Origin: Candidatus Tepidifontimicrobium thermophilum
Lineage (GTDB): Bacteria; Sysuimicrobiota; Sysuimicrobiia; Sysuimicrobiales; Sysuimicrobiaceae
Direction: 5' to 3'
Assembly: GCA_031296405.1 (NCBI GenBank)
Contig: JAVKKH010000003.1
Span: 1 to 64,000, forward strand
Length of the DNA stretch: 64,000 bases
The notes under the pieces are model-generated. The model saw only the letters and a program-made list of their open reading frames with translations. It was not told the origin of the DNA and made no database searches. Positions 17,748 through 26,260 of this stretch are shown here, piece by piece (position 1 is the stretch's first letter; each line of letters opens with the position of its first letter). A program made the translations under genes and the position numbers.

Positions 17748-18731
17748 CTACTCGTTGACCACGGTCACAGGTGCGAACAGCTCGTCCACGGGGCGCGGAC
17801 GCTCCACGAAGCCCTGCTCCACCAGGTACCGCAGGAGGGTCTCCAGGGTCTTGCGGTTAGGCTCCAAGCCGTAGGGCCAGGGATCCTCACCCAGGACGCG
17901 CTCCGTCTCTTCCAGCTCCGCGTGCAGCCAGGGGACCGTGTACCGCAGGGCTCCGCTGAACCGCATCTGCTCCGCGCACCAGGCCTTGGCGGCCACGAAC
18001 GCCTTGTACAGGCTGTGGACGACCCAGGGGTGCTGCCGGTACACGGCCTCCCGTACCACCACCGTGTGCATGATCGGGAAGATCCCTGTGCGGCGGTAGT
18101 AGTCCTTCTCCACCTCGCGGTAGTCGGGGAACAGCCGCACGACCCGCGGGTCCCGGCCCAGGGCGCGGGGGATGCGGGCCCCGATGAGGGCGTCGATCTC
18201 CCCCGCCACCAGCATGTCGTTCAGGGTGCGGTCGAACACCCGCTGGATGGACAGGGGGAAGCGGGGCCACTCCACCAAGGCGTCGGGCCGGCCGATGGCG
18301 TTCACCCCTCCCGTGTACCAACGACAGGACCCCCAGTCCACCCCGTACTCGTCCGCCAGGATCCCCCGGATCCACACCGCCGCGGTCTGGCTGTACTCCG
18401 GCACCCCGACCCTCTTGCCGTCGAGGTCCTTCGGCGTCTCGATCCCGCTGTCCCGGTTCACGAACACGAAACCGTGCCGGAACATGCGGGAAGGGAAAAC
18501 GGGCAGGGCCACGAAGGGGAAGTCCCCCCGGCACTTGCGGATGAAGTACAGGGAGCAGGACATCTCGGAGACGTCGAAGCACTCCGTGGCCACCATCCGG
18601 GCGAACAGCTCGGGCGGAGAGGGCACGGGGACGTACACCAGCTCGATCCCCTCGGGCCGTACCAGCCCACTGCGGAGGGCTTCCGTGCGGTCGTACGGCC
18701 CGCAGGCCAGGCTCAGGCGCAGCTCCGGCAC
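17748..18731 (-). CDS. 4,5-dihydroxyphthalate decarboxylase-like protein (copy 2)
   Basis: 327 residues, cytoplasmic, with the family start [16 protein letters not shown], then [34 protein letters not shown] and [12 protein letters not shown]. The GTG at 18731 was chosen because AGGAGG lies six nt upstream; longer in-frame readings run through the preceding dioxygenase gene. It lies between a Rieske dioxygenase and the lower meta pathway, the place where a dihydroxylated aromatic dicarboxylate would be decarboxylated before ring cleavage. Known relatives act on 4,5-dihydroxyphthalate; the substrate here is inferred only. Confidence 0.83.
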   Translation of the reverse strand: MPELRLSLACGPYDRTEALRSGLVRPEGIELVYVPVPSPPELFARMVATECFDVSEMSCSLYFIRKCRGDFPFVALPVFPSRMFRHGFVFVNRDSGIETPKDLDGKRVGVPEYSQTAAVWIRGILADEYGVDWGSCRWYTGGVNAIGRPDALVEWPRFPLSIQRVFDRTLNDMLVAGEIDALIGARIPRALGRDPRVVRLFPDYREVEKDYYRRTGIFPIMHTVVVREAVYRQHPWVVHSLYKAFVAAKAWCAEQMRFSGALRYTVPWLHAELEETERVLGEDPWPYGLEPNRKTLETLLRYLVEQGFVERPRPVDELFAPVTVVNE

Positions 18732-18741
18732 GCTCCGCCTC

Positions 18742-19260
18742 CTACAACGGGTAGACAAAAACGTCCTGGAGCACCGGGGTGTCCAGGACCACCCACTTGG
18801 ACCGGAACCGCGGCCCCTGGGGGCCGAACTCCACCACGTCGCGGTACTCGCCCACTGCCAGCAGCCGTGGGTAGAAGTCGCCGGCCGGCGTCCCCCACAC
18901 GGCGAAGTTGGCCAGCACCCGCACGGTTCCGTCGTCCTGAGGCTCCGTCCACACCGGTCCCACCACGTGCCGCGGCCGAACCTGGTTGTAGTGCCGGTCC
19001 TCCAGGCGACCGCCCGCACCCCAGAACTCCCGGATGACGGTGACGCGATCCACGATCCGGTCCTTCGTGTCGTCGCACACCACACACACCGGAAGGCCCG
19101 CCTCCAGGTTCTCCCGGGTCACCACCCGGTACTCCGCCTGGTCCGCGAACAGGTCGGGCCACTCCTCGATGCGGTCGGGGTCGTCTACCACCCGCACGTA
19201 GCGGGCCAGCAGCTCCCGCGCCGCCTGCTCCCGGGTAGCCAGCGAGTCGGTCGCCTTCAC
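18742..19260 (-). CDS. Ring-hydroxylating dioxygenase beta subunit (set 1)
   Basis: 172 residues of the small, SnoaL/NTF2-like subunit of three-component Rieske oxygenases. Marks are EEWPDLFADQAEYRVVTREN near the N-terminus, FWGAGGRLEDRHYNQVRPRH in the middle and the C-terminal WVVLDTPVLQDVFVYPL. The GTG at 19260 overlaps the stop of the alpha-subunit gene (GTGA). It has no catalytic role itself and stabilises an alpha3beta3 hexamer. Part of the eight-gene minus-strand operon. Confidence 0.88.
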   Translation of the reverse strand: MKATDSLATREQAARELLARYVRVVDDPDRIEEWPDLFADQAEYRVVTRENLEAGLPVCVVCDDTKDRIVDRVTVIREFWGAGGRLEDRHYNQVRPRHVVGPVWTEPQDDGTVRVLANFAVWGTPAGDFYPRLLAVGEYRDVVEFGPQGPRFRSKWVVLDTPVLQDVFVYPL

Positions 19261-20474
19261 GAGCTGCCCTCCTCCACGGGGACCCCGATGAGCCGGCGGT
19301 AGGCCTGGTAGAAGTGGCGGATGGGTGCTTCGTCCACGTGGCGGTAGGGCGGGAACCGCTTGGGCGTCCCCTTGAGGACCACGTTGTCCCCCCGAGCCAC
19401 GGAACTCTGCTGGACCCGCTCCAGGGCTGCGGCGTCCTCCAGGGTGATGGCGCCCGCGGGGCCCAGGACCGCCGGACCCTGCCGGACCCGGTGGCGGACC
19501 ACCTCTTCCGGGTCGTCCGCCCGCGCGAAGAAGGTGAACTCGATGAGGGTCTGGTCCACTGCCAGGGGCAGCACGTACCGCAGCTGCAGGGTGTCGAAGT
19601 AGTCCGTGACGACCCCGGAGGGGAAGACCACCATCATGTTGTGGTCGGTGGTGGGTTTCGTCCGCACGTCGAACAGGGTCATGTCCCGCAGCACCGGCTC
19701 CAGCTGCTCCCGGGGGGTGGAGCGGGACTGGCCCCAGAGGTGCCCGTTGCGTTCGTAGTTGGGGACCAGCCGCTGGCCGCCGTGGGACCGCAGCCGCACC
19801 ACCTGGAAGCCGGTGTGGAGGGCGGTCACGTGGTAACCGTCGTAGATGTTCTCCACGTACAGCTTCCAGTTGGTCCGGAAGATGACCTTGATGGAGCCCA
19901 GGTACCGGAGGCGGCCATCGCCCAGCACGCGGTCCAGGCCCTCGGTGAGCTCGGCCAGGTACGTGTCCAGGGGCGGGGTTCCCTCGTGGAAGGAGGCGAA
20001 GATCAGGCCCTTGTACAGCGCCACCCGCGCCTGGGGCAGCCCGTAGTCCTCCTTCCGGAACTCCGCGGGGAAGTCGTCGGGCAGCGACACGCCGAGCAGG
20101 GAGCCGTCGGGGGCGTATGTCCACATGTGGTAGATGCAGCGGAACCCGCCCTTGAGGACGTTGCCCCTGGGCCCTTCCACGAGCCGGGCGCCCCGGTGCG
20201 CGCACGCGTTGACCAGGACCCGGACCTGGCCCTGTGCGTCCCGGACCACGATGACCGGGACCGCCCCCACGGACAGCGTCTTGTAGTCCCCGGGCTGGGG
20301 GATCTCCGCCTCGTGGCCCACCAACACCCACACGGGGCCGGTGAACACGGCGTCCATCTCCCAGCGAAAGAGATCCGGGTCGGTGAAGATCTCCCTGGGG
20401 ATGCGGTTGTCCTCCGGAGGCCACCTGAGCGGCACGGGAGGCCCCTGGACGGTGCGAGGCAACACGCTGGCCAT
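19257..20474 (-). CDS. Rieske ring-hydroxylating dioxygenase alpha subunit (set 1)
   Basis: 405 residues. The Rieske [2Fe-2S] ligands are C91 and H93 (CAHRG) and C113 and H116 (CIYHMW). The bridging aspartate D212 and mononuclear-iron ligands H215 and H220 lie in YDGYHVTALH. The enzyme inserts O2 into an aromatic ring as a cis-dihydrodiol, using electrons from a reductase or ferredoxin that is not encoded nearby. First gene of the operon 20474-12771, with GAGGGGG ahead of its ATG and promoter B1 about 30 nt upstream. The substrate is not determined; the decarboxylase downstream hints at an aromatic dicarboxylate. Confidence 0.92.
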   Translation of the reverse strand: MASVLPRTVQGPPVPLRWPPEDNRIPREIFTDPDLFRWEMDAVFTGPVWVLVGHEAEIPQPGDYKTLSVGAVPVIVVRDAQGQVRVLVNACAHRGARLVEGPRGNVLKGGFRCIYHMWTYAPDGSLLGVSLPDDFPAEFRKEDYGLPQARVALYKGLIFASFHEGTPPLDTYLAELTEGLDRVLGDGRLRYLGSIKVIFRTNWKLYVENIYDGYHVTALHTGFQVVRLRSHGGQRLVPNYERNGHLWGQSRSTPREQLEPVLRDMTLFDVRTKPTTDHNMMVVFPSGVVTDYFDTLQLRYVLPLAVDQTLIEFTFFARADDPEEVVRHRVRQGPAVLGPAGAITLEDAAALERVQQSSVARGDNVVLKGTPKRFPPYRHVDEAPIRHFYQAYRRLIGVPVEEGSS

Positions 20475-20505
20475 CGGTTCCCCCTCTTTAAGGGACTTCA
20501 GCCCG

Positions 20506-20558
20506 ATTATGGGCGTTCTTCCCGGGGCCGGAAAGGGGTCTGTTCAACCATCGTGAAC
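20506..20558 (-). promoter_or_regulatory. Catabolic promoter module B1 for the 20474-12771 operon
   Basis: The dyad lies at 20542-20558 and reads GTTCAACCATCGTGAAC on the plus strand. Toward the left there are 7 nt, then TTTCCG (20534-20529) as -35, 17 nt, then CATAAT (20511-20506), the best -10 of the set. The gene ATG is at 20474, about 25 nt past the expected start point. Its outer arms TGTTCA/TGAACA are perfect, but the inner bases differ from the other sites. Confidence 0.65.
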
Positions 20559-20563
20559 AAACG

Positions 20564-20616
20564 GTGCGGAATAGCTGAACACCGGTCTTGTCGCCTCCCC
20601 ACGGCCAGGAGATCCT
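20564..20616 (+). promoter_or_regulatory. Catabolic promoter module B2 for the 20662-28577 operon
   Basis: The dyad GTGCGGAATAGCTGAAC (20564-20580) is followed after 7 nt by TTGTCG (20588-20593), and after 17 nt by GATCCT (20611-20616). Its centre is 22 bp from the centre of dyad B1, two turns of the helix, so two regulator dimers could sit on the same face and drive the two divergent dioxygenase operons. Confidence 0.68.
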
Positions 20617-20661
20617 TTGTAGCGGAGCGTTTCGGGCGCGGGAGTCTGCCGCGGAGGAGGG

Positions 20662-21939
20662 ATGGACGTGGCGGTTGAGGTGGCACGGTCGTCCTACGGG
20701 GACCTGGTGGTGGACGACCCGAGGGAGTTCCGGGTGCACGGGTCCATCTACACCGACCCTCGGATCTTCGAGGAGGAGATGCAGCGGATCTTCGAGCGCA
20801 CGTGGGTCTACGTGGGGCACGAGTCAGAGCTGCCGGCCCCCGGAGACTACAAGACGGTCCTGGTGGGCCGCCAGCCGCTCATCCTCTCCCGGCACGAGGA
20901 CGGCCGGATCTATGCCCTCTATAACCGGTGCCGGCACCGGGGGGCGGTGGTGTGCCGGGAGGAGCGGGGGCACTCCAACTTCTTCCGCTGCCGCTACCAC
21001 AACTGGGTATACGCCAACAACGGGGCGCTGATTGGCATGGCCCAGGCGTCCGGCTACCCCGAGGACCTGGACCGCAGCCGCTACGGCCTGGTGCCCGCGG
21101 CGCGGCTGGAGTCCTACCGGGGCCTGCTGTTCGTGAACCTGTCGCCCAGGGGCCCGAGCCTGGCCGAGCACCTGGAGCCCGTGCGGAAGTACGTGGACTA
21201 CTGGTTCGGCCGGTCCCCGTCGGAGCGCATCCAGGTGATCCTCCCGCCGCACCGGTATGAGTACCCAGGGAACTGGAAGCTGCAGGCGGAGAACGGGTTC
21301 GACGGCTACCACGGCAACTACGTCCACCTGTCCTGGCAGCGGGTGCTCCAGCTGTCCAGGGAGTCCACCGTGGAGGAGGTCCAGCAGTACCGGCAGGAGG
21401 GCTGCGTCCGGGGGCTGCGGAACGGCCACGGGCTTTTGGAACGGCCGGGCAGCCTCAACCCCGCCTCCAGCTGGACCGCCCGCATGATGCACCGCTACCC
21501 GGAGTACGCGGAGGCCATGCGGCGGCGGTTCGACGACGCGCAGCTCGTGGAGATCTCCGCCCGCCGCAACATCCTCGTGTTCCCCAACCTGTACCTGTTC
21601 GACACCCACATCCGGGTGATCGTGCCCAAGGCGGTGGACCGGACCGAGGTGCAGCTGTACGTGTACGCCCTGGAGGACGTCCCCGAGGCCATCAACCGCA
21701 GCCGCTTCCGGGGCCACGAGCGCTTCTACGGTCCCGCGGGCTTCGGCGCGCCGGACGACATCGAGGTGTTCACCGAGATGCAGACGGGCCTGCGGGCCAC
21801 CGGCGACCCGTGGAACCTGCTGAACCGCGGGCAGCACCGGGAGCGGGTGGTGGACGGGGAGGTCATCGGCCACACCACGGACGAGGCCCCGCAGCGGTCC
21901 TTCTACCGGGAGTGGAAGCGGGTGATGTCCGAGGCGTAG
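20662..21939 (+). CDS. Rieske ring-hydroxylating dioxygenase alpha subunit (set 2)
   Basis: 425 residues. Rieske ligands C90/H92 (CRHRG) and C110/H113 (CRYHNW); D214, H217 and H222 in FDGYHGNYVH form the mononuclear iron site with its bridging aspartate. The N-terminal 20 residues before the conserved VHGSIYTDPRIF are variable. ATG at 20662 follows GGAGGAGG. It heads an eight-gene operon divergent from set 1. As for set 1, reductase and ferredoxin genes are absent. The downstream class II aldolase would suit a carboxylated diol product that needs decarboxylation. Confidence 0.93.
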   Translation: MDVAVEVARSSYGDLVVDDPREFRVHGSIYTDPRIFEEEMQRIFERTWVYVGHESELPAPGDYKTVLVGRQPLILSRHEDGRIYALYNRCRHRGAVVCREERGHSNFFRCRYHNWVYANNGALIGMAQASGYPEDLDRSRYGLVPAARLESYRGLLFVNLSPRGPSLAEHLEPVRKYVDYWFGRSPSERIQVILPPHRYEYPGNWKLQAENGFDGYHGNYVHLSWQRVLQLSRESTVEEVQQYRQEGCVRGLRNGHGLLERPGSLNPASSWTARMMHRYPEYAEAMRRRFDDAQLVEISARRNILVFPNLYLFDTHIRVIVPKAVDRTEVQLYVYALEDVPEAINRSRFRGHERFYGPAGFGAPDDIEVFTEMQTGLRATGDPWNLLNRGQHRERVVDGEVIGHTTDEAPQRSFYREWKRVMSEA

Positions 21940-21951
21940 GGGGAGGGAAGG

Positions 21952-22446
21952 ATGCTGACCGTAGACGAGGCGGAGCGGTTCCTGGTGGCGGAGGCGCGGC
22001 TGCTGGACGAGCGCCGCTTCGACGAGTGGGAGGCCCTGTTCACCGAGGACGCGGTGTACTGGGTGCCCATGGACCCCGACCGCGACCCCGCGGACACTGT
22101 GTCCATCATCTACGACGACCGCAAGCGGCTGCACGAGCGTGTGTACCGGCTGACGCGGACCCCCGTCCTGGACCAGAACCCGCCGTCCCGCACCGTGCGG
22201 TTTGTGGCCAACGTGGAGGTGGAGTCCCGGGACGGGGCGGGGGAGCACCGCGTCCGGTGCAACCAGCTCATCGCGGAGATGCGACCGGGAGGGCCCGGGC
22301 AGGCGGGCCTGAACAGCCCCCGATGGCTGGCGGCCCGCTGCGAGTACCGCCTCCGTCCCGTGGACGGGGGGTGGCGGATCGCCTTCAAGAAGGTGGTCCT
22401 GCTGGACGCAGACCAGGCCCAGTACAACCTCTCCTTCATCCCCTGA
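21952..22446 (+). CDS. Ring-hydroxylating dioxygenase beta subunit (set 2)
   Basis: 164 residues, NTF2-like small subunit, with EAERFLVAEARLLDERRFDE, YWVPMDPDRDP, LTRTPVLDQNPPSRTVRFVANVEV (typical VRFVANVEV stretch) and the C-terminal strand pair ending AQYNLSFIP. It starts 12 nt after the alpha gene behind GGGAAGG. It forms the structural beta subunit of the set 2 oxygenase. Confidence 0.92.
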   Translation: MLTVDEAERFLVAEARLLDERRFDEWEALFTEDAVYWVPMDPDRDPADTVSIIYDDRKRLHERVYRLTRTPVLDQNPPSRTVRFVANVEVESRDGAGEHRVRCNQLIAEMRPGGPGQAGLNSPRWLAARCEYRLRPVDGGWRIAFKKVVLLDADQAQYNLSFIP

Positions 22447-22456
22447 GGAGGGCACT

Positions 22457-22927
22457 ATGGACCTGTACGGGCGGCCCTGGCGGGTGGAGCGGCCCCTGGG
22501 CACGGTGGGACGGGTGGAGGTGAGCCGGTACGAGACGCCCACGGGCGTCCGGCTGCGGCTGCGGGATCGGGAGGGGGAGGTGGAGGCGTTCCTGGACCCC
22601 CTGGAACTGGAAGGCCTCACCCGAGCCCGCTACAAGCCGGTCCCGGCCCTGCCCTTGGCCACGGGGGACGGTGCGGAGCAGGCGGCGGAGGCTTGGCGGA
22701 CGTGGGGAGAACTTTCGGAGCGGCTACAGAACGAGTTCGCCCTCGTGGCGGTGGCCCTGGTGGGTACCGAAGGCCTGCTGGTGCGGGACATGAACGCGGG
22801 GCTGGCCGTGCTCCTGTCGCCCCGTGAGGTGGAAATCCTCCTCCGGGTCCGGCACATGGACCTGGCGCCCCTGGTGGACACCAGCGACCTGGTGGCCCTG
22901 CCCGAGCCGGACGTGGACGAGGAATAG
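22457..22927 (+). CDS. Unknown protein linked to Rieske dioxygenase genes, two similar halves
   Basis: 156 residues, acidic, no signal or membrane segment. I do not recognise a characterised family. The second half (RLQNEFALVAVAL, about 89-101, then LLVRDMN...LSPREVEILL) resembles the 79-residue product of 44823 (ELANEFAVVRVRR ... ISLCPLELESLT), which also directly follows a dioxygenase beta-subunit gene. The first half (VSRYETPTGVRLRLRDREG ... LDPLELEGLT) resembles the same protein, so this looks like an internal duplication of a roughly 60-residue unit. It sits 10 nt after the beta-subunit gene and 6 nt before a class II aldolase gene, so its role is probably tied to the oxygenase. Confidence 0.7.
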   Translation: MDLYGRPWRVERPLGTVGRVEVSRYETPTGVRLRLRDREGEVEAFLDPLELEGLTRARYKPVPALPLATGDGAEQAAEAWRTWGELSERLQNEFALVAVALVGTEGLLVRDMNAGLAVLLSPREVEILLRVRHMDLAPLVDTSDLVALPEPDVDEE

Positions 22928-22933
22928 GCGGTC

Positions 22934-23668
22934 GTGTGGGGACGGGCGGCGACGCTGTCGGAGGCCCGCGACCAGCTGGTCCTGGCCAACCGGATCCTCG
23001 TCCGGCTGGGGTTGCTGGACTCCATGGGCCACGTGAGCGTGCGCAATCCAGAGGACCCATCCACTTATCTGCTCTCGTGGTCGAAGGCGCCCCGGTGGGT
23101 GACCGCAGAGGACGTGTTGATCTTCGACCTGGACGGGGTGGACCTGACCGGCTCCGGGAAGCCGCCGTACATGGAGCGGGCCCTCCACGGGGAGGTGTAC
23201 CGGGTGCGGACCGACGTACATGCGGTGGTCCACACCCACATGCCCTCCGTCTTGCCCTTCGGCCTTGCGGCTCGGCCCATCCGCGCGGTGGTCCACTCCG
23301 CCGCCATGTTCTGGGACGGGGTTCCCGTGTACGACGACTACTACGACCCCGAGCACGAGGGCGTGTACGTGATCTCCCAGGAGCAGGCCCGCCGGATGGC
23401 GGCAGTCCTGGGCTCGCACCGGGCGGTGCTGCTCCGGGGCCACGGGTGCGTGGTGGTGGGGAGCACGTTGCCGGAGCTGGTGGTGAGCACCTACTCCCTG
23501 GACCAGAACTGCAGGGTCCAGTGGCTGACGGAGGCCGTGGCCCCCGCGAAGCCCCTCAGCGAGGTGGAAGCCCGCGCCATGCTGCGGGTGCGGCTCGGGG
23601 AGATCGGCATCCGCCGGGCGTGGGAGAATTGGGTGCAGGAGCTCCGGGAAGCGGGCTGGCTCCCGTAG
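22934..23668 (+). CDS. Class II aldolase/adducin family protein (copy 1)
   Basis: 244 residues with a complete zinc site: H100 and H102 in VVHTHMPS, H170 in LLRGHGCV, and the acidic E87 in RALHGEVYR. Members of the family include sugar-phosphate aldolases, but in aromatic pathways they act as decarboxylases (for example CmtD of p-cumate and the 3,4-dihydroxyphthalate decarboxylase of actinobacteria). Its place just behind a Rieske oxygenase favours that second role. GTG at 22934 follows GGAATAGGCGG. Four family members lie in this window. Confidence 0.86.
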   Translation: MWGRAATLSEARDQLVLANRILVRLGLLDSMGHVSVRNPEDPSTYLLSWSKAPRWVTAEDVLIFDLDGVDLTGSGKPPYMERALHGEVYRVRTDVHAVVHTHMPSVLPFGLAARPIRAVVHSAAMFWDGVPVYDDYYDPEHEGVYVISQEQARRMAAVLGSHRAVLLRGHGCVVVGSTLPELVVSTYSLDQNCRVQWLTEAVAPAKPLSEVEARAMLRVRLGEIGIRRAWENWVQELREAGWLP

Positions 23669-23694
23669 TTGCCTCGTGGAAGGGAGGGGACAGC

Positions 23695-24516
23695 GTGCTG
23701 GGGCAATCCCCGTGGGCCCGGGAGTCCCTCCGGCGCACCGTGAGCCGTTCGTCGGACGCCTTCCTCTACACCGTGCTCCCGGTGGTGGGAGTGGCGGCGG
23801 CCTGGCACGCGGCGGCCTCCCTGGCCGTACTGCCACCGCACCTCCTGCCTCCCCCAGACCGCGTCTTGGCCCGCATCCTCGAGGCGGTGCGAAGCGGCGT
23901 GCTGGTGTCGAACCTCCTCCTCACGGTGCAGCGGGTGGTGGTCGCCTTCGTAGCGGCCCTGGGCATCAGCCTTCCCGTGGGAGCGGCCATGGGCTTCCTG
24001 CCCGCCGTGGAGCGCCTGCTCACCCCCTGGCTGGTGGTGGCGCTCTCCGTGCCAGGGCTCATCTGGGCTCTGGTGGCGCTCCTGCTGTTCGGTCTGTCCG
24101 AGCTCACGGTGTACACCGCCATCGCCGCGGGGCTTGTGCCCATGTTCGTAGTGAACTGGTGGCAGGGGGTGAAGGCCCTGGACCGGGACCTGCTGATTAT
24201 GGCGCGGGTGTACCGGGCCACCGGCTGGAGCGTCGCCCGCGACGTGGTCCTCCCTCAGCTGATCCCTCAACTGTTCGCTTCCGCCCGCTACGGGCTGGCG
24301 TGGGGTTGGAAGATCGTGGTGGTGATCGAGATGCTCGGCTTCGGCAACGGCGTGGGCTACCTGCTGTACGAGTCGTACCACCTCTTCAGCATGGAGCGCG
24401 TCCTGGCGTGGGCACTGGCTTTCCTCGCGGTGATGCTGGCCTTGGAGTATGGGGTGATCGCTCCGCTGGAGCGCCGGTGGACGGCGTGGCGGCCGCGGGT
24501 GGGCTTGGGGGGGTGA
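23695..24516 (+). CDS. ABC transporter permease, SsuC/TauC type
   Basis: 273 residues, six predicted helices, with the coupling loop ARVYRATGWSVARDVVLPQL. GTG at 23695 follows AGGGAGGGGA; the longer in-frame reading lies in the aldolase gene. It differs more from the other permeases here than they do from each other; WWQGVKALDRDLL and WGWKIVVVIEMLGFGNGVG are its typical stretches. It pairs with the ATPase and binding-protein fusion encoded 4 nt downstream. Confidence 0.9.
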   Translation: MLGQSPWARESLRRTVSRSSDAFLYTVLPVVGVAAAWHAAASLAVLPPHLLPPPDRVLARILEAVRSGVLVSNLLLTVQRVVVAFVAALGISLPVGAAMGFLPAVERLLTPWLVVALSVPGLIWALVALLLFGLSELTVYTAIAAGLVPMFVVNWWQGVKALDRDLLIMARVYRATGWSVARDVVLPQLIPQLFASARYGLAWGWKIVVVIEMLGFGNGVGYLLYESYHLFSMERVLAWALAFLAVMLALEYGVIAPLERRWTAWRPRVGLGG

Positions 24517-24520
24517 GACC

Positions 24521-26260
24521 ATGGGGGTCCGGGTGGAGATCCGCGACCTGGTGAAGCGGTTTCCCGATGGGCGGGGCGGCTGGCTTCCGGTACTGGGGGG
24601 AGTCTCCCTGGAGGTCGACGGACTCGTCTGCGTGCTGGGTCCTTCTGGGTGCGGCAAGTCGACCCTGCTCAACGTGGTGGCGGGGGTGGAGCGTCCGGAC
24701 GGCGGCGAGGTGCGCTTCTACCGGGCGGGCGAACCGGTGGGACGGGAGGCGGTGAGGATCGGCTACGTGTTCCAGGACCCGCGCCTCCTCAGCTGGCGTA
24801 CGGTTCGCCACAACGTGGAGTTCGGACTCCAGAGCCTGAGGCTGTCCCGAGCAGAGACGCGGGCCCGTGCCTGGACATACCTGCAGTTGGTGGGCCTGCA
24901 GGACTTCGCGGACCGGTTCCCCCTGTTCCTCTCCGGCGGGATGCGGCAACGGGTCGGACTCGCCCGAGCCCTGGCTCTCGAGCCGGACGTCATCCTGATG
25001 GACGAACCTTTCAGCAAGCTGGATGAGATCACCGCACGGGAGCTGCGCCAGGAGCTCCTGCAGATCCAGGGAAGGTTGGGCCAGCGGATCCTCTTCGTGA
25101 CCCACAATCCCTCCGAGGCGGCCCTGTTAGGGGACCGGATCTACGTGCTGTCGGGTCGGCCCGCCCGGGTGGTGGCGGAGGTCTCCAACCCACTGCCCAA
25201 GCCCCGGCAGGCGGACGGCCCTGAGGTGGCTGCTCTGGCGCGGGAGATCGTGGGCTACCTGGAGGGGCAGGGAACTCTGACCCGTCGCGCTTTCCTGCGG
25301 ACGGGGACCGCTTTGCTGGCGGGGCTGGCATCGGCAGCCGTGCCCTGGACGGCGGCCGGCCGGGCGTGGGCGCAGCCTCGGGTGGACGTCAGCGTGGCCG
25401 CGGTGGGCGCCACGGGGCTCCTGGTGCGGCTGGTGAAGGACCTGGGGCTGGACCGCAAGCACGGGGTGGAGCTGAACATCGTCCCGCTGGCTGTGGCCGA
25501 CGCGGAGCGGGCGGTGGTGCAGGGCCGGGTACCCGTGGGCATCTTCAACCCCTTCTCCGCGGTCCGCGCGGTGGCGGAGGGGCATCCGCTCAAGCTGTTC
25601 GCGCCGTTTCTGCTCAACCACAACTACCTGTTGGTGCGGTCAGAGGCACCGTACCGGAGGCTGGAGGACCTGCGGGGCAAGCCCGTGGGCAGCCTGTCCA
25701 AGATCAGCGGCACCTACAACACCTTCGCCGCCATCTGCTATGCGAAGGGCCTGGGGGATCCCGAGCGGTACTTCCAGCTGCGGTTCGGGGAGGCGGTACC
25801 GCTCATCGCGCTCATGGAGCGCGGCGACCTGGAAGCGATCGCGGTCTTCGAGGCGCACGTGTCGCGGCTGCTGGCCACCGGGCGCTACCGCGTCCTGTTG
25901 GAGTTCAACGAGGAGTTCCGCCGCATGACCGCTTCCGACAACCTGTTCATCGCCCTGGCCGCCAGGCCCGCGTGGCTGAATGCCAACGCTACCGCCGCGC
26001 GCCAGATCCGGGCGGCCCTAGCCGACGCCGTGGCGGCCTTCCGTCAGAACCCCGCGGGGGTCCTGGAACGTTACGGGCGGGAGATCTTCGGGCTTACAGG
26101 CCAGGAGGAGATCCAGCTGGCAGCGCGGCGGCTGCGGTTCGTGTACACGAGCCGCTGGGACCCGCCCTTCCTGGACCGCCAGGTCCGCCAGATCCGGATC
26201 GTCCAGGCCCGCTCAGAGTTCCTCCCGAACGTGCCGCCCGAGGAGGTGTTCTGGCAGTGA
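24521..26260 (+). CDS. ABC ATPase fused in frame to a Tat-signal substrate-binding protein
   Basis: 579 residues in one uninterrupted frame. Residues 1 to about 250 are an NrtD/SsuB-type ATPase: Walker A GPSGCGKST (40-48), signature LSGGMRQR (137-144), Walker B VILMDEP and a switch His in FVTHNPSEA. Directly after, residues 254-284 form a classical twin-arginine signal (TRRAFLRTG, hydrophobic core, cleavage site AWAQ), and the rest is an NMT1-type binding protein. Such proteins are normally separate, one cytoplasmic and one exported. The binding protein could be made from an internal start (CTG at 25277 or nearby), the fusion could be real, or one base may be wrong in the assembly. No stop lies between the halves. 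Confidence 0.85.
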   Translation: MGVRVEIRDLVKRFPDGRGGWLPVLGGVSLEVDGLVCVLGPSGCGKSTLLNVVAGVERPDGGEVRFYRAGEPVGREAVRIGYVFQDPRLLSWRTVRHNVEFGLQSLRLSRAETRARAWTYLQLVGLQDFADRFPLFLSGGMRQRVGLARALALEPDVILMDEPFSKLDEITARELRQELLQIQGRLGQRILFVTHNPSEAALLGDRIYVLSGRPARVVAEVSNPLPKPRQADGPEVAALAREIVGYLEGQGTLTRRAFLRTGTALLAGLASAAVPWTAAGRAWAQPRVDVSVAAVGATGLLVRLVKDLGLDRKHGVELNIVPLAVADAERAVVQGRVPVGIFNPFSAVRAVAEGHPLKLFAPFLLNHNYLLVRSEAPYRRLEDLRGKPVGSLSKISGTYNTFAAICYAKGLGDPERYFQLRFGEAVPLIALMERGDLEAIAVFEAHVSRLLATGRYRVLLEFNEEFRRMTASDNLFIALAARPAWLNANATAARQIRAALADAVAAFRQNPAGVLERYGREIFGLTGQEEIQLAARRLRFVYTSRWDPPFLDRQVRQIRIVQARSEFLPNVPPEEVFWQ

